14,302 bases of DNA, taken from positions 1 through 14,302 of the forward strand of contig JACCZR010000167.1 in the NCBI GenBank assembly GCA_013695855.1. Reading direction: 5' to 3'. Below, in pieces: positions 7,404-14,186 of the stretch (its first letter is position 1; each line of letters begins with the position of its first letter). A program made the translations under genes and the position numbers. The notes under the pieces are model-generated. The model saw nothing but the letters and a program-made list of their open reading frames with translations. It was not told the origin of the DNA and did no database searches. The DNA is from Thermoleophilaceae bacterium (lineage in GTDB: Bacteria > Actinomycetota > Thermoleophilia > Solirubrobacterales > Thermoleophilaceae).

Positions 7404-7841
7404 CTACCAGTTGCCGCCGTTACAGCCGCCGTTGCCGGCGCCCGTGCTGGTGCAGCTGCGCGAGGTCGCGCCGCTCGTAGCATCCTTCGCGATCGTGAAG
7501 TCGTTGCCCGACCTCGACTGGCCGATGATCGAGTAGCCCTGGCCGGTACCCGTGACCGATACTGCGCCGTCCCCCGTACCGATCGTCAGGCCGGTGGTGC
7601 CGAGGTCAGTTGCGGTGTCGCAGTCGTCGTAGGCCTGCTTCTGGCTGTAGCAGGACTCGACCTGGGAGACCATGTTCCTGGCGTTGGACTTGGCCTCTCC
7701 GTCCTGGCCCTTGGCGCGCTGGCCGAGGAAGGCGGGGAGGGCGATCGCGGCAAGGATGCCGATGATCAGAATTACGACCAGGAGCTCGATGAGGGTGAAT
7801 CCCCTCTCGCTCTCCATGCGCTTGCGGAGCTTGCGCAGCAT
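7404..7841 (-). CDS. pilA: Major type IV pilin PilA
   Basis: 145 aa prepilin. The ATG at 7841 is chosen because it follows AAGGAGGA at 7848-7855 at ideal spacing; an open frame extends upstream, but it runs through the riboswitch leader and is not pilin-like. The basic leader MLRKLRKRMESERG (14 aa) ends in Gly-1. The mature protein begins FTLIELLVVILIIGILAAIA, with Phe+1 and Glu+5 and the long hydrophobic helix that packs the fibre core. LPAFLGQRAKGQDGEAKSNA continues the helix, as in actinobacterial and clostridial pilins. The head is small and Gly/Ser/Thr-rich, with four cysteines (64, 74, 130, 140). These probably form two disulfides, the last pair closing a C-terminal D-region-like loop that ends GGNW. 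It is first in the pilin block, with its own leader, riboswitch and downstream hairpin, all features of the abundant fibre subunit. Confidence 0.96.
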   Translation of the reverse strand: MLRKLRKRMESERGFTLIELLVVILIIGILAAIALPAFLGQRAKGQDGEAKSNARNMVSQVESCYSQKQAYDDCDTATDLGTTGLTIGTGDGAVSVTGTGQGYSIIGQSRSGNDFTIAKDATSGATSRSCTSTGAGNGGCNGGNW

Positions 7842-7847
7842 TTGAAA

Positions 7848-7855
7848 TCCTCCTT
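7848..7855 (-). promoter_or_regulatory. pilA ribosome binding site with possible sequestering stem
   Basis: AAGGAGGA lies 6 nt before the pilA ATG, an excellent match to the 16S rRNA tail and the strongest ribosome binding site in the window. CCUC at 7858-7861 can pair with GAGG at 7849-7852 across a 5-nt loop. This 4-bp stem could hide the site, and it may be the output end of the riboswitch upstream. The pairing is weak and has not been tested by a folding calculation. Confidence 0.7.
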
Positions 7856-7920
7856 GTGAGGTGACTGGTGTTTGACTGTTCGCCAGCCGCCGCGGCAAGC
7901 CGCCCGAATGAAGGTCCTGG

Positions 7921-8000
7921 TGGTGGTCCGGCCGACTCTCAGGAGAGTCCCGTGGACTTTGCGTCCCCACCTCGCGGTGGGTTTGCCTTTGACACCGTGG
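7921..8000 (-). ncRNA. Cyclic di-GMP-I (GEMM-I) riboswitch aptamer in the pilA leader
   Basis: Read 5' to 3' on the minus strand, this region carries the known GEMM-I landmarks in order. A 5' strand GGUGUC leads into AAGGCAAACC, the invariant purine-rich junction. A P1b hairpin CCCACC-GCGA-GGUGGG (7981-7966) follows, with a perfect 6-bp stem and a GNRA loop. Next is the hallmark GACGCAAAG (7965-7957). The second arm has GUCC (7957-7954) paired with GGAC (7929-7926), conserved ACGG and GGCC on either side, and an inner stem GACUCUC/GAGAGUC (7949-7943 and 7940-7934). A closing GGU/ACC pairing is available at the ends. This class senses the second messenger cyclic di-GMP. It sits about 80 nt before the pilA start, so it controls the major pilin. 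The direction of control cannot be read with certainty. Boundaries are approximate. Confidence 0.92.
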
Positions 8001-8012
8001 CCCTGGCTTGTC

Positions 8013-8047
8013 ACTAGATCGACCTGTGCTCATGGTTCCTTTAGGAA
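8013..8047 (-). promoter_or_regulatory. Candidate pilA promoter region with small palindrome
   Basis: On the minus strand, TCTAGT at 8018-8013 matches a -10 box in four of six positions and would place the transcript start just before the riboswitch aptamer. No good -35 hexamer is seen. A perfect inverted repeat, TTCCT-AA-AGGAA (8047-8036), occupies that position and contains GGAAC at its edge, so it could be an operator or an alternative sigma factor element. The same interval also precedes the divergent plus-strand gene. This is a weak call from position and partial matches. Confidence 0.3.
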
Positions 8048-8060
8048 TTGCACGTAAGTC

Positions 8061-8495
8061 GTGCTCGTCCATCTGTCTAGAGTCGGCTTCGTGCACGTGC
8101 GCCGTGCGTTGCTGCTCTTCGCGATCGTGCTCGGCTTTGCCGCTCTGGCCGCCGCCATCTCCCAGGCACCCAGGCGCACCGGGGCGAACCGCGCGCCCAT
8201 CGCGGCGCCGCTGCCCGAGGCCGAGGTTCGGCCGCCTGTGCGCCTCGAGCTCTCGGCTCGCGGACGGCCACGGTCGTTGCGGCTGGCCGCCGGCAACGCC
8301 GCGACCCTCACGGTCTCGGTTCCCGAGCCCGGTCAGGTCGAGCTGCAGGACCCTGCGCTCACCTCGCCCGCCGAGCCGTCGACCCCGGCGAGCTTTCCGC
8401 TCCTGATCGGCCGGCCGGCCCGCTATCCCGTCCTCTTCACGGCGGCGGACAGTGACGAGCCGCGGCGGATCGGAACGGTGATCGTCAGGCGCTGA
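8061..8495 (+). CDS. Small membrane-anchored or exported protein of unknown function
   Basis: 144 aa from the GTG at 8061. GTGs at 8091 and 8097 are equally possible starts and would place the hydrophobic segment almost at the N-terminus. It is the only plausible plus-strand gene, divergent from pilA and convergent with pilC. A membrane segment or signal (RRALLLFAIVLGFAALAAAI, about 14-33) is followed by a Pro/Ala/Arg-rich linker (about 35-62). The roughly 80-residue C-terminal part alternates hydrophobic strands: LRLAAGNAATLTVSVPEPG, then FPLLIGRPARYPVLF and RRIGTVIVRR. This pattern suggests a small beta-sandwich, perhaps cupredoxin-like, but no Cys, Met or His copper ligands are evident. 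I do not recognise the family. Its codon use is GC-rich like that of its neighbours, and its conserved-looking location suggests an envelope or pilus-related role, but that is only context. Confidence 0.72.
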   Translation: MLVHLSRVGFVHVRRALLLFAIVLGFAALAAAISQAPRRTGANRAPIAAPLPEAEVRPPVRLELSARGRPRSLRLAAGNAATLTVSVPEPGQVELQDPALTSPAEPSTPASFPLLIGRPARYPVLFTAADSDEPRRIGTVIVRR

Positions 8496-8557
8496 ACGCG
8501 GCGCGCTCGGTCGGTCCGGGCAGCGGCGTCACCCAGCTCGCCGGCAAGCCGCTCGAG

Positions 8558-9772
8558 CTACTTGATCTGGTCGTAGACCTTGAACATCGGCAGGTACATC
8601 GCGATGATGATGAACCCCACGATCGCACCCACGATGATGATCATGAGCGGCTCGAGGATCGAGGTGAGCGCCTTCATCGCCGCCGCCACCTGGTCCTCGT
8701 AGAAGTCGGCGACCTTGGTGAGCATCGTCTCGAGGGCGCCGGTCTCCTCACCCACGCCCACCATCTGGACCACCATGGTCGGAAAGGCCTCGGGCACGTC
8801 GCTCATCGGCTTGTGCAGCGTGCCGCCGCGCTTCACGGACTCGCGCACCTCCTCCATGGCCTGCTCGACGACCTTGTTGCCCGATGTGCGGCCGGTGATG
8901 TCGATGGCCTCGAGCATGGGCACACCGGCGGAGATCAGGCCCGAGAAGGTGCGCGAGAATCGAGCCAGCGCCACCTTCTGCACGATGTCGCCGATCTTGA
9001 ACGGCACCTTGAGCTTGAAGCGGTCCCACTGCACCTGGCCGCGCTCGGAGGCCTTCCAGCGCCGGAAGGCGTAGACCACGCCTACCCCGATCAGGATCAA
9101 CAGGTACCAGCGCCCGGTCACGAAGTGGGACATGGCGACCGTGAACTTCGTGATGAGGGGCAGATCCCCGCCGAAGTCCTTGAAGATCTTCTCGAAGACC
9201 GGCACCAGGAAGGCGACCAGAGCCAGGAGCGTGATCCCCGCAAAGGACATGATCAGCGTCGGGTAGACCATCGCGGCCTTGACCTGGCGTCGCAGCGCGT
9301 CGTCCTTTTCGAGCTGGTCGGCTATACGCAGCAGCGTCTCCTCGAGGATGCCGCCCGTCTCCCCTGCGGCCACCATGGCCACGTAGAGGTCGTTGAAGAC
9401 GTCAGGATGCTTGCCGAGCGACTGCGACAGCGACAGGCCGGCCTCCACGTCCTTGCGGACCATGGCCCAGGCCCCTGCGAGCTTGTCGTTGTCGGCCTGC
9501 TCCTCGACCACATAGAGGGCGCGCAGCACCGACATGCCCGAGGACACCATCGTGGCCAGCTGGCGGGAGGCCACGGTGAGCTCGGCAGCCTTGACCTTGC
9601 GAAAGCGAGCGAGGAGGTCGACGTCGCTGGCCGGCGTGAGCTCCTCGACGTCCAGGACGATCAGGCCGCGGCCCCGCAGCTGCGCGGTGACCGACTGCTT
9701 GTCCTCGGCGTCGACCTCGCCCTTGCTGGGCGCGCCCGCGAGGTCGATGGCCTTGAAGGCGAAGGTGGACAC
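8558..9772 (-). CDS. pilC: PilC, type IV pilus inner-membrane platform protein
   Basis: 404 aa member of the PilC/GspF family, the polytopic protein on which PilB and PilT act to add or remove pilin subunits. Two tandem T2SSF domains are visible: residues about 69-192, with VAAGETGG (134-141) and a membrane segment at about 172-192, and about 272-395, with GVGEETGALE (339-348) and a C-terminal membrane segment at about 376-396. A further hydrophobic helix lies at about 221-236. The short N-terminal domain FAFKAIDLAG is also typical. Length matches the family. The start is a GTG at 9772, two bases after the pilT stop, so pilT and pilC are coupled. It ends 62 nt from the stop of the convergent plus-strand gene, and no clear terminator hairpin is seen between them. 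Confidence 0.97.
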   Translation of the reverse strand: MSTFAFKAIDLAGAPSKGEVDAEDKQSVTAQLRGRGLIVLDVEELTPASDVDLLARFRKVKAAELTVASRQLATMVSSGMSVLRALYVVEEQADNDKLAGAWAMVRKDVEAGLSLSQSLGKHPDVFNDLYVAMVAAGETGGILEETLLRIADQLEKDDALRRQVKAAMVYPTLIMSFAGITLLALVAFLVPVFEKIFKDFGGDLPLITKFTVAMSHFVTGRWYLLILIGVGVVYAFRRWKASERGQVQWDRFKLKVPFKIGDIVQKVALARFSRTFSGLISAGVPMLEAIDITGRTSGNKVVEQAMEEVRESVKRGGTLHKPMSDVPEAFPTMVVQMVGVGEETGALETMLTKVADFYEDQVAAAMKALTSILEPLMIIIVGAIVGFIIIAMYLPMFKVYDQIK

Positions 9773-9774
9773 GC

Positions 9775-10857
9775 CTACGCGACCCGCACGGTCCCCATCA
9801 GGCGACGCAGCTCCTCGGGCGCCGAGGAACGCGACTCAGCCAGCTCGCGGGTGATCAACTGCCTGCGGACGAGGTCGGCGAGAGCCGTGTCCATCGTCTG
9901 CATGCCGTGGCTGACGCCGGTCTGCAGAGCCGAGTAGATCTGATGGGTCTTGCCCTCGCGGATCAGGTTCCGCACCGCGGGGGTGGGCACGAGGATCTCT
10001 GTGGCCGCCACGCGCCCCGCGCCGTCGGCGCGGGGCAGCAGCTGCTGGGTCACGATGCCCTGGAGCGCCACCGAGAGCTGCACGCGAACCTGGTGCTGCT
10101 GCTCGGGCGGGAAGACGTCCACGACGCGGTCGACGGTCTGGGCGGTGTCCTGAGTGTGCAGGGTGGCGAAGACGAGGTGGCCGGTCTCCGCCGCGGTCAG
10201 CGCAGTGGCGATGGTCTCGAGGTCGCGCATCTCACCCACGAGGATCACGTCGGGGTCCTGGCGCAGGGCGGCCTTGAGGGCCAGGCCAAAGGACTTCGCG
10301 TCACCTCCCAGCTCGCGCTGGTTGACGATGCACTTCTTGTGGCGGTGGAGGAACTCGATCGGGTCCTCGATCGTCATGATGTGCTCTTGGCGCTGCTCGT
10401 TGATCAGGTCGAGCATCGCCGCGAGCGTGGTGGACTTGCCCGACCCGGTCGGGCCGGTCACAAGCACGAAGCCGCGCGGCTTCTTGGTGAAGTCCTCGAG
10501 CATTGGTGGGAGGCCGAGCGAGCCGAGCTTCGGCATGTCGGTGGGGATCAGCCGCAGCGCGGCGCCGATCGAAGCGCGCTGGAAGTAGGCGTTCACTCGG
10601 AACCGCCCCCGGCCGGGGATCGAGTAGGCGAAGTCGATCTGCCAGTCGGTCTCAAGGCGCTGGCGTTGATCGGTGGTGAGGATCGAGTAGACGGTCTCGC
10701 GCGTGGCCTGCGGGGAGAGCTTGGGGAAGTCCAGCGCCATGAGCTTGCCGTTTACACGCATCATGGGCGGCGAGCCCGCGGTCAGGTGGAGGTCCGACCC
10801 TCCGCGGTCTACGACCTCCATCAGGGCGTCGGCGAAATCGAATGGGGGCTCGCTCAT
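9775..10857 (-). CDS. pilT: PilT, type IV pilus retraction ATPase
   Basis: 360 aa from the ATG at 10857, which has a good AGAGGA site just upstream; the frame is open to 10929, but the extra N-terminus is unlike PilT. The protein begins with the PAS-like N-terminal domain carrying GGSDLHLTAGSPP (19-31). Walker A is GPTGSGKS (135-142). The Asp box lies around TIEDPIEF (162-169), Walker B is DPDVILVGEMRD (201-212), and the His box is around ATLHTQD (231-237). AVRNLIREGK (294-303) is the PilT-specific AIRNLIRE motif needed for retraction. It lacks the tetracysteine zinc motif of PilB. As a hexameric motor on the cytoplasmic face of PilC, it depolymerises the fibre, supporting twitching motility or DNA uptake. 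Its presence implies that these pili are dynamic. Confidence 0.97.
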   Translation of the reverse strand: MSEPPFDFADALMEVVDRGGSDLHLTAGSPPMMRVNGKLMALDFPKLSPQATRETVYSILTTDQRQRLETDWQIDFAYSIPGRGRFRVNAYFQRASIGAALRLIPTDMPKLGSLGLPPMLEDFTKKPRGFVLVTGPTGSGKSTTLAAMLDLINEQRQEHIMTIEDPIEFLHRHKKCIVNQRELGGDAKSFGLALKAALRQDPDVILVGEMRDLETIATALTAAETGHLVFATLHTQDTAQTVDRVVDVFPPEQQHQVRVQLSVALQGIVTQQLLPRADGAGRVAATEILVPTPAVRNLIREGKTHQIYSALQTGVSHGMQTMDTALADLVRRQLITRELAESRSSAPEELRRLMGTVRVA

Positions 10858-10897
10858 GGGTCCTCTCGGTATCGGCGGGGGGTGGTCAAAGGTTGAG

Positions 10898-10937
10898 AAA
10901 AACGGGAATGCGGTGCTACGCCCGATCAATGGTCGGG
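10898..10937 (-). terminator. Possible attenuator in the pilB-pilT gap
   Basis: The 93-nt gap between pilB and pilT holds CCCGA-N7-TCGGG (10937-10921) soon after the pilB stop. Its 3' arm contains CGGG, which can instead pair with CCCG at 10906-10903, directly followed by five T's (10902-10898) on the minus strand. The second pairing resembles a short intrinsic terminator and excludes the first. The stems are only 4-5 bp, so this is a tentative call. Confidence 0.3.
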
Positions 10938-10950
10938 CTGCGCTGCGCTT

Positions 10951-12744
10951 CTAGGTGACGCGCGAGACCTCGCCGAGCGAGGTCACGCCGGCGGCCACCT
11001 TGGCCAGCCCGTCGTCGCGCAGACTGTGCATGCCCTGTTGGGTGGCCACGGCCCGGATCTCCTCGGCAGAGGACACCGCGATGGCCAGGTGGCGGATCTC
11101 GTCTGAGATCGTCATCACCTCGTAGAGGCCAACGCGGCTCTTGTAGCCCGAGCCGGTACAGCGCGCGCAGCCCACCGGCTCGTAGGCCTCGAGCTCGTAG
11201 CCGGTCTGAAAGCCGGCGGCATTCAGCTCCTCCGCGCTCAGCACCGTCTCGCGCTTGCAGTGCTTGCAGAGCATCCGCGCGAGGCGCTGTGCCACCACGC
11301 AGTCGATGGCCGAGGCGGTGAGGAAAGGCTCGATGCCCATCTCGGTGAGGCGGGTGATGGAGGACGGCGCGTCGTTGGTGTGCAGCGTGGAGAGCACGAG
11401 GTGGCCGGTGAGGGCCGACTCCACGGCGATGCGCGCCGTCTCGCCATCGCGGATCTCGCCGACCATGATCACGTCGGGGTCGGCACGCAGCATCGAGCGC
11501 AGGGCCACGGGGAACGTCAGACCGGCTTTGGCGCTGACCTGCAGCTGGTTGACGCCCTGGATCTGGTACTCGACCGGGTCCTCGATCGTGATGATGTTGC
11601 GGTCCACCGAGTTCAGGGCATTGACGGCCGAATAGAGCGTGGTTGTCTTGCCCGAGCCGGTCGGACCGGTGACCAGCACCGCGCCGTAGGCCTGGCTGAA
11701 GCCCCGCTCGAATCGTTCGCGTGCCTCTTCGCGCATGCCGAGCCGCTCGATTCCGATCAACGCCACCGACTTGTCGAGCAGGCGCATCACCACGCCCTCG
11801 CCGTTGACCGAGGGCATGGTCACTACGCGGATGTCCACCGGACGACCCTCCACCTTCAGCGTCACGCGGCCGTCCTGGGGCACTCGGCGCTCGGCGATGT
11901 CGAGGTCGGACATCACCTTGATGCGAGAGACCACGCCCGGGATCATCTTGCGTGGGATCGTCGCGATCGCCGAGAGAACGCCGTCCACGCGGAAACGCAC
12001 GCGCATGTCCTTGCCCCCGGGCTCGAAGTGGACGTCGGAAGCATGGGTGTTCACTGCCTCGGCCAGGATCGAGTACACGAGCTTGATGACCGGGGCCTCT
12101 TCTGCCGACTCGCGTACCTCGGTGACGAGCACGTCCTCGGTCTCGTCCTCCTCGACCGCCTCGCTCACCACCTCGTCGAGGCGGTTCATGTGCCCGATCA
12201 GTGCCTCGATGTCCTCGGGTGATGCCACCACGGGGCGGATCTCACGCCCAGTCATGATCTTCAGGTCGTCGAGGTTGAGGACGTTGGTGGGGTCGGCGAC
12301 CGCCACCATCAGCGCGCCGTCGTCGCGAAAGCCGATCGGCACCGCCTTGAAGCGCTTGGCGGCCTGGATGTTGACCAGGTTCACCGCGCTCAGGTCCGGC
12401 GTGAAGATCGTCAGATCCACGTGATCGAGGCCGTGGCGGTCGGCCAGCGCCCGACCCAGCTGATCGGCGTTGAGGATGCCCTGCTCGATCAGGACCTCCC
12501 CCACCCTCTTGCCCGCGGCGCGGCCCGTCTGCACGGCCTGCTCGATCTGGTCCTTGGTCGCGTAGCCCATCTCGACCATCACGTCCCCGATCGAACGGCC
12601 GCGCTCTGCGCGGCCTCGCGAGGGGGTCAGGCCCATGGCGGGCCCGGCGGGGACCTGGTCTTCGGTCTGGCGATCCTCGGCTATCTCCGTGAAGAAGTGG
12701 TCTTCCTCACCCACGGCTTGAAGTCGGGCGGTCCCGCTGCTCAT
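10951..12744 (-). CDS. pilB: PilB, type IV pilus extension ATPase with MshEN-type N-terminal domain
   Basis: 597 aa GspE/PilB-family hexameric motor that powers pilus extension. A variable N-terminus is followed by an MshEN-like region (about 50-190) with two related helical motifs: SIGDVMVEMGYATKDQIEQA (51-70) and RVGEVLIEQGILNADQLGRA (80-99). In MshE and related ATPases, such motifs bind cyclic di-GMP. The catalytic part has Walker A GPTGSGKT (360-367), the Asp box ITIEDPVEY (385-393), Walker B DPDVIMVGEIRD (422-433), the His box LSTLHTND (451-458) and the four cysteines of the PilB zinc site (493, 496, 526, 529). It lacks the AIRNLIRE retraction motif, so it is the assembly motor. The ATG at 12744 overlaps the upstream stop (ATGA). 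Cyclic di-GMP binding is an inference from the motif pattern. Confidence 0.97.
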   Translation of the reverse strand: MSSGTARLQAVGEEDHFFTEIAEDRQTEDQVPAGPAMGLTPSRGRAERGRSIGDVMVEMGYATKDQIEQAVQTGRAAGKRVGEVLIEQGILNADQLGRALADRHGLDHVDLTIFTPDLSAVNLVNIQAAKRFKAVPIGFRDDGALMVAVADPTNVLNLDDLKIMTGREIRPVVASPEDIEALIGHMNRLDEVVSEAVEEDETEDVLVTEVRESAEEAPVIKLVYSILAEAVNTHASDVHFEPGGKDMRVRFRVDGVLSAIATIPRKMIPGVVSRIKVMSDLDIAERRVPQDGRVTLKVEGRPVDIRVVTMPSVNGEGVVMRLLDKSVALIGIERLGMREEARERFERGFSQAYGAVLVTGPTGSGKTTTLYSAVNALNSVDRNIITIEDPVEYQIQGVNQLQVSAKAGLTFPVALRSMLRADPDVIMVGEIRDGETARIAVESALTGHLVLSTLHTNDAPSSITRLTEMGIEPFLTASAIDCVVAQRLARMLCKHCKRETVLSAEELNAAGFQTGYELEAYEPVGCARCTGSGYKSRVGLYEVMTISDEIRHLAIAVSSAEEIRAVATQQGMHSLRDDGLAKVAAGVTSLGEVSRVT

Positions 12745-13337
12745 CGTCTTGCGTCGAGCACTTGCTGGAGGAGGGTCTCGGGGTCGACATACCCCTCGAC
12801 CACCCGCGCCTTGCCCCCTCGCCCGAGGATGACCACAGACGGCGACTGCGAGACGCCCGCGCCTGCGACGATGAGCCGGTAGTCGGCAAGGTTGCGCAGC
12901 CGGTCGGTGAAGACCCGGGTCTTTCGGACACGGCCCTTCAGGGCACGGACGGCGTTGGCCGCCGATCGGTCGTCCGCGCCCTTGCCGTCAGTCAGGAACA
13001 GGACCACGGTCTGGCCCTTGGCGAGGGTGGCGGCGATCGCCTCCGGGAAACCGGCGACCGGCGCCTTCCGGCGCGCGGCCGCGGGCCGCTTCTCTTGAAC
13101 CTTCGGGACGCCCGCCGGGACGGAGGCTTCGCCGGCGCGGCGCTTCTTGGCCGCGGGCGAGGTGCCCCTGGCATCGGCCTTCGGGGCGGAGGGCTTTGCG
13201 GGTGTGACCTCGGCGCCGACCGGGGGCGGAGAGGAGTCCTCTCCGCCCGAGCCGGCGCCTTGGCGGCTGGCGAAAAAGGCCACCGGCACGAGCAGGAGAC
13301 CGGCGATCAGGAGGACGGCGAGGCGCGGGACAGCCAT
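12741..13337 (-). CDS. Membrane-anchored protein with thioredoxin-like end lacking CXXC
   Basis: 198 aa from the ATG at 13337; a TTG at 13355 would add six residues and is less likely. An N-terminal membrane helix (about 5-23) is followed by a long linker rich in Pro, Ala, Lys and Arg (about 25-95), then a C-terminal domain of about 100 residues. That domain begins VVLFLTDGKGADDRSAANAV (111-130), continues TRVFTDRLRNLADYRLIVAG, and has SQSPSVVILGRGGKARVVEGY (163-183). This is a thioredoxin-like pattern with the cis-proline (166), but the redox CXXC is replaced by non-cysteine residues, and the protein has no cysteine at all. It is therefore unlikely to be a disulfide enzyme and may instead be a binding or structural domain outside the membrane. 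It sits between aroE and pilB and overlaps pilB by ATGA, which ties its expression to the pilus motor. The function is unknown. Confidence 0.85.
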   Translation of the reverse strand: MAVPRLAVLLIAGLLLVPVAFFASRQGAGSGGEDSSPPPVGAEVTPAKPSAPKADARGTSPAAKKRRAGEASVPAGVPKVQEKRPAAARRKAPVAGFPEAIAATLAKGQTVVLFLTDGKGADDRSAANAVRALKGRVRKTRVFTDRLRNLADYRLIVAGAGVSQSPSVVILGRGGKARVVEGYVDPETLLQQVLDARR

Positions 13338-13370
13338 GCTTCGGTGTATCGGCAACGCTCCCCGGCCGCC

Positions 13371-14186
13371 TTAGCGAATGTCCAGGCCCCCGTGCGCTGC
13401 TGCCGCTCTCATCGCGGCGAGTGGTGGGCCGCGGCCCGTCCAGCGCTCCAGGCTCAGGGCGCCCTGGTGCACGAGCACCTCGAGCCCGTCCACCACCGCG
13501 GAGCCGCCACGACGGGCCCACGCCGTCAGCGCCGTCTCGCGCTCGCCGTAGACCAGGTCGACGAGCGCGGCGGGCGGCTCGCGCACGCGCAGGCCCAGCG
13601 CCTCGAGCACCCGCTGCTCGGAGATGTCGGGATCGAGGCCCACCGAGGTGGCGTTGACCACCAAGTCCGGGACCCCGGCCGCTCGCTCGGCGTACCCGAT
13701 CCCGAGCTCGGCAGCCAGGTCCCGGCCGCGCTCGGGAGTGCGGTTCCACACCGACACCTCCGCGCCTGCCTCCCGCAGCGCCCAGGCGGCCGCGCGGCCC
13801 GCGCCCCCGGCGCCGAGCACGAGCGCCCGGCGACCGCTCGGAGACTCCCCCAGCGCGCCGATCAGGCCCGGAGCGTCGGTGTTGTCGGCCTCGATGCCTG
13901 CCTCGGTGAACGTGAGCGTGTTCGCAGCCCCAATGGCCTTCGCGGTGGGGGTGGAGTGGTCGGCCAGCCTGAGCGCGGCCAGCTTGTGCGGCACGGTCAC
14001 GTTCACGCCCACATAGCCTGCGGCGGGCAGGGCCCGTGCGGCCTCGGCAAACAGCTCCGGCGGCAGCGGCAGCTTGAGATAGCGCCACGGAAGGCGCAGC
14101 TCGCGCAGGGCCGCAGCGTGCATCACAGGCGAGCGGCTGTGGCCTACCGGAAAACCCGCCACCCCCAGCAAATGGGGGCTCAGCAC
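13371..14186 (-). CDS. aroE: Shikimate dehydrogenase (NADP+)
   Basis: 271 aa enzyme that reduces 3-dehydroshikimate to shikimate in aromatic amino acid biosynthesis. Visible motifs are the substrate-binding VGHSRSP (14-20), NVTVPHK with catalytic Lys68 (62-68), DNTD with catalytic Asp104 (101-104), the Rossmann loop GAGGAGRA (125-132), the NADP phosphate-binding NRT (148-150), NATSVGL (178-184), and the C-terminal GLEVLVHQGALSLE (234-247). I place the start at the GTG at 14186, which overlaps the upstream stop (GTGCTGA). Longer reading frames run well into the mltG tail, and a GTG at 14162 would remove the first beta strand. Nothing suggests a regulatory link to pili. A housekeeping mltG-aroE pair upstream of a T4P cluster is an arrangement I recall from actinobacteria. 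Confidence 0.96.
   Translation of the reverse strand: MLSPHLLGVAGFPVGHSRSPVMHAAALRELRLPWRYLKLPLPPELFAEAARALPAAGYVGVNVTVPHKLAALRLADHSTPTAKAIGAANTLTFTEAGIEADNTDAPGLIGALGESPSGRRALVLGAGGAGRAAAWALREAGAEVSVWNRTPERGRDLAAELGIGYAERAAGVPDLVVNATSVGLDPDISEQRVLEALGLRVREPPAALVDLVYGERETALTAWARRGGSAVVDGLEVLVHQGALSLERWTGRGPPLAAMRAAAAHGGLDIR
14162..14178 (-). repeat. Small hairpin at the mltG-aroE junction
   Basis: CCCCCA and TGGGGG form a perfect 6-bp stem around a 5-nt loop, starting one base after the mltG stop. If aroE begins at 14186, the hairpin lies inside its codons 3-9 and could slow initiation or mark partial termination. There is no U-run on the minus strand. Confidence 0.45.

Noticed and set aside
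5917..7536. Open plus-strand frame of 539 codons opposite the FnIII-type minor pilin and pilA
   Set aside because: It is antisense to genes with clear pilin motifs; its composition is His/Arg/Gly/Val-rich as expected for a mirror frame in GC-rich DNA, and it has no recognisable domain.
7892..7903. Hairpin GCGGC-TT-GCCGC between the aptamer and pilA as a transcription terminator
   Set aside because: It has no following U-run and a 2-nt loop; it may shape the leader but is not a clear intrinsic terminator.
7842..8096. N-terminal extension of the pilA frame
   Set aside because: It runs through the riboswitch leader; the ATG at 7841 has an ideal ribosome binding site and prepilin leader.
8496..8557. 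Possible terminator between the convergent plus-strand gene and pilC (AGCGGC and GCCGCT arms)
   Set aside because: Arms are only 6 bp around a 20-nt loop with no U-run; not convincing.
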